Source: an uncultured Collinsella sp.
Lineage (GTDB): Bacteria > Actinomycetota > Coriobacteriia > Coriobacteriales > Coriobacteriaceae
Length of the DNA: 64,000 bases
Reading direction: 5' to 3'
Assembly (NCBI GenBank): GCA_902491345.1
Contig: CABUHI010000003.1
Location: 60,803 to 124,802, forward strand
Each line of letters begins with the position of its first letter. The stretch's first letter is position 1. The notes below the pieces were generated by a model. The model saw only the letters and a program-made list of their open reading frames with translations, had not been told where the DNA came from and did not search any database. The position numbers and the translations under genes were made by a program. This document shows, in pieces, positions 40,793-49,631 of the stretch.

Positions 40793-41641
40793 TTAATCGA
40801 GCACAGTAACCGGCACCGTGATCTGCGTCACGTAGGTTGTGGGATCGTCGCTAATGATGTCGTCGATGAGGGCGATCTCGCGTGAGGGACCGGCGGGTGT
40901 CAGGCCGTGTTCGCGCATATAGCCGAGCAGCTGCTTATAGCGCGGGCCCGCTTGCCCGTGTGTGCCGCGGAAGCTTATGGTCAGGCACCGCGCGGCGGGT
41001 CGCACCTCGACATCGCCCAGGTATTCATCGGTGTCATCGAGCAGCAAAAAGACCTCGTCGTAGCCGTCAAAGTCGCCGGCGGCCAGGCGCTCGGCGCCAA
41101 TCCCGACGCCCAAGTTGCCCAGAAAGACAAAGGTCTCGTGTTGCCCCTTCTGCAGCTGACGAATTTGCCACTCCAGCGCATAGGCATCGGTAGGGTTGAC
41201 GCGTTCGCGCAACACGGCGCAGCGGAGCTCGGGCGCATCGATTGTGCAAATGGTATCGAGCTCGGTGTTCAAGGCATCGTGGAGCAGCGCAAGCCGGTTA
41301 TCAATCTTGCGCGACACGCGTTCCAACTCACGGCGCTTGCGCTCGATGAGCTCCTGCTGCTGAGCCAGCTGCCGCTGCATAAGGTCCACATCGCGCGTGG
41401 TCACAAACTCGCGGATTTGTGCTAACGGCAAGTTGAGAACGCGCAGGTGGCTGATGGTGTTGAGGGTGGAGAGCTGCCGCGATCCGTAGTAGCGGTACCC
41501 ACTTGCCGGATCGATGTGCGCCGGGTCCAGCAAGCCCATCTGCTCGTAATGACGTAGCGTCCCCACGCTCAGGTTAAACAGGCGCGCCACCTCGCCAATG
41601 CGGAGCAGGCCCTCGGTATGTTCGGTTGGCGAGTCGGCCAC
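40793..41641 (-). CDS. MerR-family multidrug-sensing regulator
   Basis: A 282-residue regulator of the BmrR/Mta type. The N-terminal MerR helix-turn-helix has LLRIGEVARLFNLSVGTLRH and YYGSRQLSTLN, then a long dimerization helix (about 80-125). The C-terminal half (about 130-280) resembles the GyrI-like drug-binding domain. The start is GTG 41641, with AAAGGAG eight bases upstream. It lies 56 bases after the MATE exporter gene on the same strand. The promoter of that gene has a MerR-type operator, so the regulator probably controls its own unit. Confidence 0.88.
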   Translation of the reverse strand: MADSPTEHTEGLLRIGEVARLFNLSVGTLRHYEQMGLLDPAHIDPASGYRYYGSRQLSTLNTISHLRVLNLPLAQIREFVTTRDVDLMQRQLAQQQELIERKRRELERVSRKIDNRLALLHDALNTELDTICTIDAPELRCAVLRERVNPTDAYALEWQIRQLQKGQHETFVFLGNLGVGIGAERLAAGDFDGYDEVFLLLDDTDEYLGDVEVRPAARCLTISFRGTHGQAGPRYKQLLGYMREHGLTPAGPSREIALIDDIISDDPTTYVTQITVPVTVLD

Positions 41642-41697
41642 GGGACCGCTCCTTTCGGTAAAAAGCAGGGGAGGGGCGCCAGGCTCGCGTTGCCCCG

Positions 41698-43044
41698 CTA
41701 CGCTACCAACCTGTCAAAAGCCCCGCGCCGGTTGAGCGCGGTAAACGCGACAACGCAAATGACTGCCGACAAAATCGACCCGCACGGCGAAGCGATGCCC
41801 ATGGGAAACAACGTTTCGGAATAGGCGTTCGACAGCAGCCACGCGCCCGGCACGCGAATGAGCGCCACGGCCAGCACGTTGTGCACAAAGCCGATGTAGC
41901 TCTTGCCATACGCGGCGAAAAAGCCGCTAAAGCAAATGTGGATGCCGGCAAAAATCGCGTCGAAAATATAACTGTGCATATAGCCGGTGCCGGCTGCGAC
42001 TACTGCGGGGTCCTTGGCAAAAAAGCCAATAAACGCCGGTGCCACCAGCCACATCAGCACCGTGATCAGGCAGCCGTACACCACCGAGATGGTCATGGCG
42101 TCTTTGAGTACCTGACGTGCGCGGTCGCCCTTGCCCGCGCCGGCGTTTTGCGCCGTGAGTGCGCTGACGGTGGCGCCCATGGAACTCGGCACAATGAACA
42201 AAAAGCTGATCATCTTCTCGACCAGGCCCACGGCAGCGGCGTCGACGAGCCCTCGGTGGTTGGCGATGACGGTGATGAACATAAACGCCACCTGGATGCA
42301 GCCGTCCTGCACGGCCACAGGCACGCCGATCTTAAGAATGCTGCCGAGCACCTCGGGCTGGGGGCGCAGGTCGCTGCGCTTAACGTGGATGTTCGTGCGG
42401 CGGCTCTTGAGCCACACGAGCGCGAGGGCAACGCTGGCCGTCTGCGCGGTCACTGTGCCGAGCGCCGCGCCCACGGGGCCGAGCCCCATGTGGCCGATAA
42501 ACAGAAAATCGAGCGCGATGTTGATGATGCATGCCACGCCGATCACGTACATGGGCGAGCGCGAATCGCCCAGGCCGCGAAAGATGGCCGAAAGAATGTT
42601 GTACGCGGCGATAAAGGGAATGCCTACAAAGCAAATGCGCAGGTAGGCGGCGGTTCCTTCGACCGCCTCGGCCGGCGTGCCAATGAGTGCCACAATCTGC
42701 GGGCAAAGCGCGAGCAGGACAGCGGCCAGCACCACCGAGACACCCATAAAGAGCGTGATGGTGTTGCCGATGGCGGTTTCGGCGCGGTCGAAGCGGCGCG
42801 AGCCCACGGCGTGGCCGACGATGACCGTCGTTCCCATGGCTAGGCCCACGAGCGTCACGGTAATGATATAGAGCGTCTGAGCGCCATTGCCCACGGCGGT
42901 GATGCCGGCAGCGCCGCTAAACTGCCCCATCATGTACAGATCGGCCATGCCGTAGAGCATCTGCAAAAAGTACGAGAGCATATAGGGCAGGGCAAAGACC
43001 GCGATGGTCTTGAGGACATTGCCGTGTGTGAGGTCGTGTTCCAT
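41698..43044 (-). CDS. MATE-family multidrug efflux protein
   Basis: A 448-residue inner-membrane antiporter with twelve membrane segments in two related halves. It begins FALPYMLSYFLQMLYGMADL, typical of the NorM/DinF-like branch, and has the usual MGTTVIVGHAVG at the second or third segment. The start is ATG 43044; the frame is open further but crosses the promoter. The ribosome site is weak. It is the first gene of a two-gene unit with the MerR regulator. Substrates are probably cationic drugs or metabolites. Confidence 0.9.
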   Translation of the reverse strand: MEHDLTHGNVLKTIAVFALPYMLSYFLQMLYGMADLYMMGQFSGAAGITAVGNGAQTLYIITVTLVGLAMGTTVIVGHAVGSRRFDRAETAIGNTITLFMGVSVVLAAVLLALCPQIVALIGTPAEAVEGTAAYLRICFVGIPFIAAYNILSAIFRGLGDSRSPMYVIGVACIINIALDFLFIGHMGLGPVGAALGTVTAQTASVALALVWLKSRRTNIHVKRSDLRPQPEVLGSILKIGVPVAVQDGCIQVAFMFITVIANHRGLVDAAAVGLVEKMISFLFIVPSSMGATVSALTAQNAGAGKGDRARQVLKDAMTISVVYGCLITVLMWLVAPAFIGFFAKDPAVVAAGTGYMHSYIFDAIFAGIHICFSGFFAAYGKSYIGFVHNVLAVALIRVPGAWLLSNAYSETLFPMGIASPCGSILSAVICVVAFTALNRRGAFDRLVA

Positions 43045-43091
43045 AGGTGGGGCTTTCTGGCTGGGTTTGTTTACGTACCAGTGTAGTGAAA

Positions 43092-43117
43092 ACCCTACAA
43101 CGATTGTAGAGTCAAGG
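43092..43117 (-). promoter_or_regulatory. MerR-type operator/promoter of the MATE gene
   Basis: Read on the minus strand, TTGACT is followed by the perfect dyad CTACAATCGTTGTAG and then GGGTTTTCACT. This is the canonical MerR layout: a -35, a 19-bp spacer filled by the palindrome and a weak -10 (TTCACT). It lies about 50 bases before the MATE start. Confidence 0.8.
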
Positions 43118-43197
43118 TTTGTGATGACGACGGGGCGAAAAATAGTCACGCTCCAAGCACGATGCTTTGACCCCTCCGCGCCTCTCACCTCGCCTCG

Positions 43198-43260
43198 AAC
43201 CATCACAACATTCGACGTTTTTTGCCAAAACCGGGAAAAGCATCGAATGTTGTGATGGTT
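43198..43260 (+). repeat. Element A, copy 1
   Basis: The arms AACCATCACAACATTCGA and its exact complement enclose CGTTTTTTGCCAAAACC and GGGAAAAGCA. TTT follows, so it could also terminate transcription. It lies 103 bases before the DUF559-like gene, in the same orientation as copy 2. Confidence 0.85.
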
Positions 43261-43362
43261 TTTCTGCCACTCGACCGGGCGGAATCGCTTTCTTGCGCAC
43301 GAAGGTGTGCGGACCCGTGGGCAGGGGAATAAGGTTGGTTATCCGACTCCATTGGAGGGCTC

Positions 43363-44400
43363 ATGGACCTGCCGATCGTCCTGTCCCATAAGACTGCCTG
43401 GCTGTACCACAACGTGGCGCGCCCGTCCGAGCCGCTCTCGCGAGCAAGCAGCCTATACGATGAGGACTCGCTTGCTAACGAGGCGGAGCCGACCGCGAGC
43501 CTGCCCAAATTGGGACTCGATGCCAAAGGGCTGAGGGCTTCAACGGCAGTTGGGATCGTTGCCGACTATCTGGTTTCGCTCGGTATTCCACGAGAAGAGC
43601 TCGATCATATCGATACGCTCGTCAACTTCGATTTTGAGCGCTCGACGCCGGCTGGATTTAGGTGCCACGTGTTTGGGGCGCCGGTACCTCCAGGCCATCT
43701 TATCGAGGTGGCAGAGGGCCTTCTAGTGGTTGATGAGGTCATGTGCTTTGCCCAGGCGGGCTCGTGGATGAGCGAGCCCGAACAGCTGGAATATGGCTAC
43801 GAAATCTGCGCCCGATACCATTTGAATCATCTGTCGACAGGCGATTATATCGAGATGGGGCAGAGGTATACCGTTGCCGACTTGATTGCCTATTGCAATG
43901 AGAATCGATCTCGTCAGGGGGCTGTGCGCGCGGCCGCCGTGCTCAAGCGCGTGCACGATGGCGCGCGATCGCCCATGGAGACGGCCACCGCAATCATGGT
44001 CGTAGCAAAACGTTCCCAGGGCGGGCTGGGATACGCCAAGATCGAGCTCAACCATCGGGTCGATGTTCCCAGCGAGTTCAAATATCTCGCTAAGGCCGGG
44101 TATTTCGAGATCGACGTATATGCGCCTGCGAGCGGTACGGGGATTGAATACAACGGCTCGGACCATCTTGATAAACAGCGCAGCGCGTCGGATGCGGAGC
44201 GTATGACCGTGCTGAGCGCGCTGGGCTTTAGGATGATCGTTCTCACCGGGACTCAGTTTGCCCATCAGCTGCAATTGCATCGGGCGATGAATGCCATCGC
44301 GCTCGCTATGGGCCTTAAGTGCGACCGAAGCGAAGCGTTCCAGAAGCGGCAGAACGACCTGCGAGAATTCGTGATTCGGCACTGGGACGGCGGCCTTTAG
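43363..44400 (+). CDS. DUF559/Vsr-like nuclease-fold protein, AbiEi-related type
   Basis: A 345-residue protein. The C-terminal part (about 195-340) has the layout of DUF559 (very-short-patch-repair-like) proteins: RVHDGARSPMETATAIMV, GYFEIDVYAPASGTGIEYNG and HLDKQRSASDAERMTVL, ending in a beta-strand VLTGT. Acidic residues in EIDVYAP and IEYNG would form the nuclease core. In Actinobacteria such domains often follow an AbiEi-type antitoxin domain. The N-terminal half here (1-190) was not recognised with certainty. GGAGGG lies upstream of the ATG. It is bracketed by two same-orientation copies of element A. Function is unknown. Confidence 0.65.
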   Translation: MDLPIVLSHKTAWLYHNVARPSEPLSRASSLYDEDSLANEAEPTASLPKLGLDAKGLRASTAVGIVADYLVSLGIPREELDHIDTLVNFDFERSTPAGFRCHVFGAPVPPGHLIEVAEGLLVVDEVMCFAQAGSWMSEPEQLEYGYEICARYHLNHLSTGDYIEMGQRYTVADLIAYCNENRSRQGAVRAAAVLKRVHDGARSPMETATAIMVVAKRSQGGLGYAKIELNHRVDVPSEFKYLAKAGYFEIDVYAPASGTGIEYNGSDHLDKQRSASDAERMTVLSALGFRMIVLTGTQFAHQLQLHRAMNAIALAMGLKCDRSEAFQKRQNDLREFVIRHWDGGL

Positions 44401-44439
44401 GGACGTTTTGGTCCCTCTACGGGGTGCCGTGGGCAGGCA

Positions 44440-44501
44440 AACCATCACAACATTCGACGTTTTTCGCCAAAATCGGGAAAAGCATCGAATGTTGTGATGG
44501 T
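44440..44501 (+). repeat. Element A, copy 2
   Basis: The 18-bp arm is the same as in copy 1, the other arm ends GTTGTGATGGT, and the interior CGTTTTTCGCCAAAATCGGG differs by a few bases. It starts 40 bases after the DUF559-like gene. Confidence 0.85.
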
Positions 44502-44635
44502 CTGTATGCTGAGGATGGGCTCGGGAAGCCGGTCTTGCTCGAAGTGGCCCGTCCTGTCGTACGGGTGTCGGCACGATTCTCTCGTGGGGTATTATGTTTT
44601 CCGAAGAATAAAACGCCGTGTGAGGGGAGGGCTGC

Positions 44636-45691
44636 GTGGACGGGCACGTGCAACATGACGGCTTTGGCCGCGATATCAACTACCTGCGCATTGCCGTTAC
44701 CGACAAGTGCAATTTCCGCTGCATTTACTGCATGCCGGCCGATGGCGTGGCGCCCCGTGCACACGACGAGCTACTCAGCGCCGAGGAAATCGCCCGCTTT
44801 GTGCGCTTGGTGGCGGGGGAGGGCATTCGCCGCGTGCGTCTGACGGGTGGCGAGCCGCTGGTCAGCCGCCGTATCATCCCGCTTATTCGTGACATCCGTG
44901 CGATTCCGCAGATCGAGGACATCTCGCTTACCACCAATGGCGCCCTGCTTCCCAAGCTGGCGCCGCAGCTCAAAGATGCCGGGCTTAACCGCGTCAACAT
45001 TTCGCTCGACACGCTCGACCCTACGCTCTTTGGAAAGATCACGCGCCTGGGTCGACTCGAGCAGACCATGGCTGGCATCGACGCGGCGCTGGCTTGGGGT
45101 TTTGAGCCCGTTAAGGTCAACTGCGTTGTGGTGCGCCGGCTCAACCAGGATGTGGCAGCCCTCGCGCGGCTGACCGTCGACCGCCCCATCCATCTGCGCT
45201 TTATCGAATACATGCCCATCGGCGACGAGCACACGAGCTCGCATTGCACTGTGGACCCGCATGCGCCCGCGCTCAATCCCGAGCTGTGGGACGCGAGCGA
45301 TACCGTGCCGAGCGACGAGCTGCGGGCGCGCATCAATGCTGGGGCCGCCGCGACGGGACTGGGCGAGCTCGAGCCGCTCGACATCAACGACGCTCCTGCC
45401 GGCGCGGGCCCTGCGCGCTACTGGCACTTTCCGGGCGCGGCGGGAACGGTTGGCTTTATCAGCGCCATGTCCAACCATTTTTGTGCGAACTGCAACCGTC
45501 TGCGCCTGACGGCCGATGGCAACGTGCGTCCGTGCCTGTTCAGCGATGCCGAGTATTCGGTGCGCGACGCCCTGCGCCGTGGTGATGATATGCAGGTACT
45601 TTCGATTTGGCGCGATGCCGTGGCCCACAAACCGCAGGAACACGCGATAATTGAGGGCACGCAACGATTTATGTCCCAAATCGGAGGATGA
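44636..45691 (+). CDS. moaA: GTP 3',8-cyclase MoaA
   Basis: A radical-SAM enzyme that starts molybdenum-cofactor synthesis from GTP. It has 351 residues. The N-terminal cluster site is CNFRCIYCMP (three Cys, residues 23-30), with the SAM region LTGGEPLVSR. The C-terminal cluster is CANCNRLRLTADGNVRPC, and the protein ends in the conserved Gly-Gly (QIGG). The start is GTG 44636, with AGGGGAGG six bases upstream. The next gene follows after four bases, with GGAGG overlapping this stop. Confidence 0.96.
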   Translation: MDGHVQHDGFGRDINYLRIAVTDKCNFRCIYCMPADGVAPRAHDELLSAEEIARFVRLVAGEGIRRVRLTGGEPLVSRRIIPLIRDIRAIPQIEDISLTTNGALLPKLAPQLKDAGLNRVNISLDTLDPTLFGKITRLGRLEQTMAGIDAALAWGFEPVKVNCVVVRRLNQDVAALARLTVDRPIHLRFIEYMPIGDEHTSSHCTVDPHAPALNPELWDASDTVPSDELRARINAGAAATGLGELEPLDINDAPAGAGPARYWHFPGAAGTVGFISAMSNHFCANCNRLRLTADGNVRPCLFSDAEYSVRDALRRGDDMQVLSIWRDAVAHKPQEHAIIEGTQRFMSQIGG

Positions 45692-45695
45692 TCAT

Positions 45696-47000
45696 ATGGC
45701 CAAGAGCAGGTACGCCGATGCCACCAAGGCCGCTCGCAGGGCCGCGATGTCTGCCCACAAAGGCACGGCTGCGGCGAATGCTGGTAACGCCGACGCGTCC
45801 GCACAGCCGACTGCCAGTGCTGCCACCGAGCCCGCCCGCGACGCCCGTCGCGACGAGCTGACGCACGTGGACGCCAAGGGCGAGGTTCGCATGGTCGACG
45901 TGTCCGACAAGGCCGAGACCCATCGCATTGCTATCGCCGAGGGCACCATCCTCATGCACCCCGAGACGCAGGCCATGGTGCTGCAGGACCGCGCCAAAAA
46001 GGGCGATGTGCTCGCCTGCGCGCGCGTGGCGGGCATCATGGCCATCAAACGCACGAGCGACATCATTCCCATGTGTCATCCGTTGCTCATTACCAAGAGC
46101 AAGTGCGACATTGCGCCCATCGCTCCGGCGGGGACGCCGGCCGAGGGCGTGCCCGAGGGCTGGGCGCCGGCGCGCGCGGACGGACAGGTTGGCTTTCACG
46201 TACTGGTTACGGCGGGCGTGACGGGCAAGACGGGTATCGAGATGGAGGCCCTGACCGGCGCGAGTGCCGCGTGTCTGACCATCTACGACATGTGCAAGGC
46301 GGTCGATCGCGGCATGGAGATCGTCGACGTGCGCCTGCTGCACAAGGAGGGCGGCCGCTCGGGCGTGTGGGACCGCGTAGAGCGTCAGGCCGCTGCCGTT
46401 GAGGCCGTGGGAGCCACGGGCAACGCGCCCGCGAGCGCACCCGTCGCCGTCGCGCCCGCAGCTCCGGCCCCGGCCGTCCCCGCGATTGCGTTTATCGGCT
46501 ACCAAAACTCGGGCAAGACCACGCTCGTCGAGAAGGTCATTGCCGAGCTCACCCGCCGCGGCCTGCGCGTGGGCTCGCTCAAGCATCATGGGCATCACGG
46601 CTTTGATATCGATGTGCCCGCTAAGGATACCTGGCGCCATCACCAGGCCGGATCCAAGCATGTGGGGCTCATCTGCGCCACGCGCTGGGCGGAGTACGCC
46701 GACACGCGCGAGGAGGACGAGATGCCCGCGCGCGAACTGCTGTCGCGCTACAACGATGTCGACGTGGTAATCATCGAGGGCTATAAGACCGAGGGCTTCG
46801 ACAACATCGTCGTCGCGCGCTCCGGTGTTGACCGTCTGCGCGGTAAGAGCTCGCTCGACCTGGTCGACGGCCACACGCTGGCCCTTGCCTGCAACGAGGC
46901 CCTGGCACGTCAGGCCTTCGACGCCGGCTTTGCGACCCGAGCCATCAACATCAACGACGCCCGGGCCATCTGCGATCTTATCCAAGATCATCTGGCCTAA
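45696..47000 (+). CDS. moaC: MoaC-MobB fusion
   Basis: A 434-residue two-domain protein. Residues about 60-225 are cyclic pyranopterin monophosphate synthase MoaC (VRMVDVSDKAETHRIAIAEG, IIPMCHPLLITK, MEALTGASAACLTIYDMCK), the partner of MoaA. An Ala/Pro linker (about 230-262) leads to MobB (from about 263), a GTP-binding protein of guanine-dinucleotide cofactor formation, with the P-loop FIGYQNSGKTTLVEK and LKHHGHHGFD. The N-terminal 55 residues are Ala-rich and variable. Joining the second and a late step of the pathway in one chain is uncommon. The gene is coupled to moaA. Confidence 0.92.
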   Translation: MAKSRYADATKAARRAAMSAHKGTAAANAGNADASAQPTASAATEPARDARRDELTHVDAKGEVRMVDVSDKAETHRIAIAEGTILMHPETQAMVLQDRAKKGDVLACARVAGIMAIKRTSDIIPMCHPLLITKSKCDIAPIAPAGTPAEGVPEGWAPARADGQVGFHVLVTAGVTGKTGIEMEALTGASAACLTIYDMCKAVDRGMEIVDVRLLHKEGGRSGVWDRVERQAAAVEAVGATGNAPASAPVAVAPAAPAPAVPAIAFIGYQNSGKTTLVEKVIAELTRRGLRVGSLKHHGHHGFDIDVPAKDTWRHHQAGSKHVGLICATRWAEYADTREEDEMPARELLSRYNDVDVVIIEGYKTEGFDNIVVARSGVDRLRGKSSLDLVDGHTLALACNEALARQAFDAGFATRAININDARAICDLIQDHLA

Positions 47001-47039
47001 AACCTGCCAAAAGGGGACAGGTTTATTTTGGCAGGTTTT
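46999..47039 (+). terminator. Hairpin overlapping the moaC-mobB stop
   Basis: AAAACCTGCCAAAA pairs perfectly with TTTTGGCAGGTTTT around GGGGACAGGTTTA. The stem begins inside the TAA stop. The loop is the GGGGACAGG core. It is a probable terminator. Confidence 0.75.
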
Positions 47040-47060
47040 ATCTGGGCAAACGTCATTTCC

Positions 47061-47091
47061 ACCACAAAGGGGCCGGGCACCTTTGTGATGG
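47061..47091. repeat. Element B, copy 1 (hybrid)
   Basis: ACCACAAAGG and CCTTTGTGATGG enclose GGCCGGGCA. The right flank GTGATGGTTTTT matches the end of element A rather than the B arm, so it looks chimeric. Confidence 0.6.
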
Positions 47092-47265
47092 TTTTTGCTT
47101 TAGTAGATGTGTGGGACATGCCTTACAATCTACCAAGTAGTTCATGACGGGCGAAAAACGGAGAGAAGGGGCTTGATGTGTCCTTAATGTTTCATGCGGA
47201 TAGATTGATTTGACAGACGGTGGCGAATGCCTGCCGTCCGCATTCGTATGAAACAAGGAGTCTCC

Positions 47266-48546
47266 ATGCTCGCATCCCTTCTCTCAAAGCCTCAATCATC
47301 GCTGTCCGTGCAGGCCAAGCGCCTGGTGGTGATGCGCTTTCTCATCTACACCGGGTTTCAGACCAGCTACTTTATCGGCGTTATCGGAACACTCACCTAT
47401 GCGGACGATGCCTCGATCGTCGCGACATCGCTGGCCGTCCTTTTTATGAACGTATTTGTGATCTTGGGATCCTTTGCGGGCGGCGCCGCGCTCGATGCAT
47501 GGGGTCCGCGCCGTCATTTCTTGCTGAGTATCGTCGGCACGCTGGCAACCGGCGCGGCAATCCTCGTTTTTGGCAGCGCGACCGGCATCGTCCTGCTCGG
47601 CGCGGTGCTCCTGGGCTTTGTGATGGGATTCGCCCAGCCCATCGCCACGTCCTATCCGGCATATCTCACCGACGACCCCGTTGAACTCAAAGACATCAAC
47701 TCCGCCATCGCCATGTTTTCAAATGTGAGTATCATCGTTGGTCCCACGCTGGGCGGCTTTGTCGCGGCGGCTACGTCGTCGCGCGCGGTGTTCGTGCTCA
47801 TGATGCTCTTCACCGCGTTGGCGCTCATTGCCGGTTGGGACTTTAGGCCGCAAGCAGGTCGCGTCGCCGGGGATGCGGATGCCGATTCGGCAGAGGAAGG
47901 GGAGTGTGCGGGACAAAGCCCCGACCCCAACACATCTTCCCGCGCTACCTTCGCGACCAGCATCAAGACGGTCTTTACCAACAGCGTCCTCGCCCTGCTG
48001 TTCTGCATTATTTTCCTTTCGAACTTTGGCTATGGAGCTTTCGATCCGCTGGAGTCGTTCTTCTACCGCGATGTTCTGCATGTCGGTGTTGAGTGGATGG
48101 GCTGGCTCTCGTCGGCCTGCGGCGTGGGTGCGGTGCTGGGCGCCGTCCTCGCGCTCCGCTTGCCGCGGCGCTTCGTCAGCCTCAAAACGCTGCTCGTTGC
48201 ACTCATGTCCGTGGGTCTGGGAAGCCTGCTCTACGTGGGAACGCCGTACGTGGGCGTAGCCCTTGTCGGCCAGATTGCCCTGGGCGTGGCCTGGGGCGTC
48301 GTCAACCCGCTCCACAACACGATCGTGCAAACGACGGCCCCGCTCGAGCAACTCGGTCGCGTGAACTCGGTCATGGGTTTTGGCAACATGCTTGCCGGCG
48401 TGGCCCCGCTGGCGATTGCCCCGTGGCTGGCGGCGACGTTTGGCGTGCAGCAGACGCTCGTTGGTGCGGGCATGGTCGTGACGGCGGTTCCCGCGGCGCT
48501 GTTGCTGTTTGGACGCCGGCATTTGGATCGTGCCGCAAGGCAGTAA
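47266..48546 (+). CDS. MFS transporter
   Basis: A 426-residue major-facilitator protein with about twelve membrane segments. A central acidic loop (about residues 205-240, GDADADSAEEGE) divides the two halves. The motif A-like loop is GGAALDAWGPRRHF. It resembles the enterobactin-exporter/macrolide-efflux branch of the family, but the substrate is unknown. ATG 47266 has AAGGAG six bases upstream, and earlier in-frame ATGs are less well placed. An imperfect dyad (TTTCATGCGGA... TCCGCAT...ATGAAAC) near 47187-47254 could be its operator. Confidence 0.87.
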   Translation: MLASLLSKPQSSLSVQAKRLVVMRFLIYTGFQTSYFIGVIGTLTYADDASIVATSLAVLFMNVFVILGSFAGGAALDAWGPRRHFLLSIVGTLATGAAILVFGSATGIVLLGAVLLGFVMGFAQPIATSYPAYLTDDPVELKDINSAIAMFSNVSIIVGPTLGGFVAAATSSRAVFVLMMLFTALALIAGWDFRPQAGRVAGDADADSAEEGECAGQSPDPNTSSRATFATSIKTVFTNSVLALLFCIIFLSNFGYGAFDPLESFFYRDVLHVGVEWMGWLSSACGVGAVLGAVLALRLPRRFVSLKTLLVALMSVGLGSLLYVGTPYVGVALVGQIALGVAWGVVNPLHNTIVQTTAPLEQLGRVNSVMGFGNMLAGVAPLAIAPWLAATFGVQQTLVGAGMVVTAVPAALLLFGRRHLDRAARQ

Positions 48547-48547
48547 A

Positions 48548-48610
48548 AACCATCACAACATTCGATGAAAATCGCGATTTTGCCGAATAACGTCGAATGT
48601 TGTGATGGTT
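48548..48610 (-). repeat. Element A, copy 3 (opposite orientation)
   Basis: The 18-bp arms are as in copies 1 and 2. The interior holds the perfect palindrome AAAATCGCGATTTT (48568-48581). Comparing interiors shows it is inverted relative to copies 1-2. It starts one base after the MFS stop. Confidence 0.85.
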
Positions 48611-48643
48611 TGCGCCCCGGGTCAGGCCATCCTGCGGGTCCGG

Positions 48644-48673
48644 CCACCACAGAGGGGCCAGGCGCCTTTGTGG
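48644..48673. repeat. Element B, copy 2
   Basis: CCACCACAGAGG and CGCCTTTGTGG surround GGCCAGG. It lies 33 bases after element A copy 3. Confidence 0.6.
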
Positions 48674-48763
48674 CGATCGGGCCCCAACGGCCTGTGCCTT
48701 GGTATACCATGTACGCCGTTCACGAATACACCCCACACCGCCGCACAGCCCAGAAAGGCCCCC

Positions 48764-49585
48764 ATGGACACCACCTTCAGCCATATCAAAGCCGTGTTCT
48801 GCGATATCGACGGCACGCTGCTCACGAGCCAGCACACGGTGTCCCCGCGCACCGTGGTGGCGATCCGCGCCCTGCGCGAGCGCGGCGTGCTCTTTGGCCT
48901 GTGCACCGGGCGTGACGCCCACGCGACCGAGGCCATGTACGAGCTCTGGGGCATCGAAGGCCTGGTGGACGTGCTCGTGGGCTGCGGTGGCGCCGAGGTC
49001 ATCGACCGCGCGCACGACATCAACGAGCTAAGCTACCCGCTGCCGGGCGAGACCATCGCGCGCATCTGCAAGCACATGGCGGACCTTCCGGCAACGCCCG
49101 TCTGCCCCCGAGACGGCGTGTTCTACGTGCCCGAGAGCAACGCGTGCGTCGAGCACCTGTCGCGCGTCGACGGCGTGCCCTACCAGGTGGTCGATTTTGC
49201 CGAGTTCTTGCGCGAGCCGCAGCCCAAGGTGATGTTTACCATGGCGCCCGAGGTGATGCCGCGGGTGATTGAGCGGGCGTCGACGTTTGCCGATAACACT
49301 GTTAAGGCGGCGGCTCTGCAAACCACGCAGCGGCTCTACGAGTTCATGGATCCGCGCGTGTCCAAGACGCGCGGCCTTGTGCGCGTGGCGGAGCTCAACG
49401 ACATGGAGCTCCAGGACATCTGCGTGTTTGGCGATGCAGACAACGACACCTGCATGGTGGCCGACGCCGGCGTTGGCGTGGCCATGGCAAACGGCAGCGA
49501 CGCCACCCGGGCCGCCGCCGACTTTGTAACCGCGAGTAACGACAAAGACGGCATCGCGATCTTTATCGAGGAGCATCTGCTTTAG
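48764..49585 (+). CDS. Cof-type HAD-superfamily phosphatase
   Basis: A 273-residue cytosolic hydrolase. Motif 1 is AVFCDIDGTLL, with the nucleophile and acid Asp. Motif 2 is LCTGRD, followed by a IIB cap domain (about 80-195). Motif 4 is VFGDADNDTCMV, with MANGSDATRAAADFVT after it. Members remove phosphate from sugar phosphates, nucleotides or PLP. The substrate cannot be told. ATG 48764 follows AGAAAGG. Confidence 0.9.
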   Translation: MDTTFSHIKAVFCDIDGTLLTSQHTVSPRTVVAIRALRERGVLFGLCTGRDAHATEAMYELWGIEGLVDVLVGCGGAEVIDRAHDINELSYPLPGETIARICKHMADLPATPVCPRDGVFYVPESNACVEHLSRVDGVPYQVVDFAEFLREPQPKVMFTMAPEVMPRVIERASTFADNTVKAAALQTTQRLYEFMDPRVSKTRGLVRVAELNDMELQDICVFGDADNDTCMVADAGVGVAMANGSDATRAAADFVTASNDKDGIAIFIEEHLL

Positions 49586-49598
49586 CGCCGGGGGAGAA

Positions 49599-49631
49599 CC
49601 ACTACAAAGGGGACAGGCACCTTTGTAGTGG
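49599..49631. repeat. Element B, copy 3
   Basis: CCACTACAAAGG pairs perfectly with CCTTTGTAGTGG around GGACAGGCA. Confidence 0.7.

Noticed and set aside
44501..44636. Molybdenum-cofactor riboswitch before moaA
   Set aside because: The conserved core of that RNA was not found in the leader.
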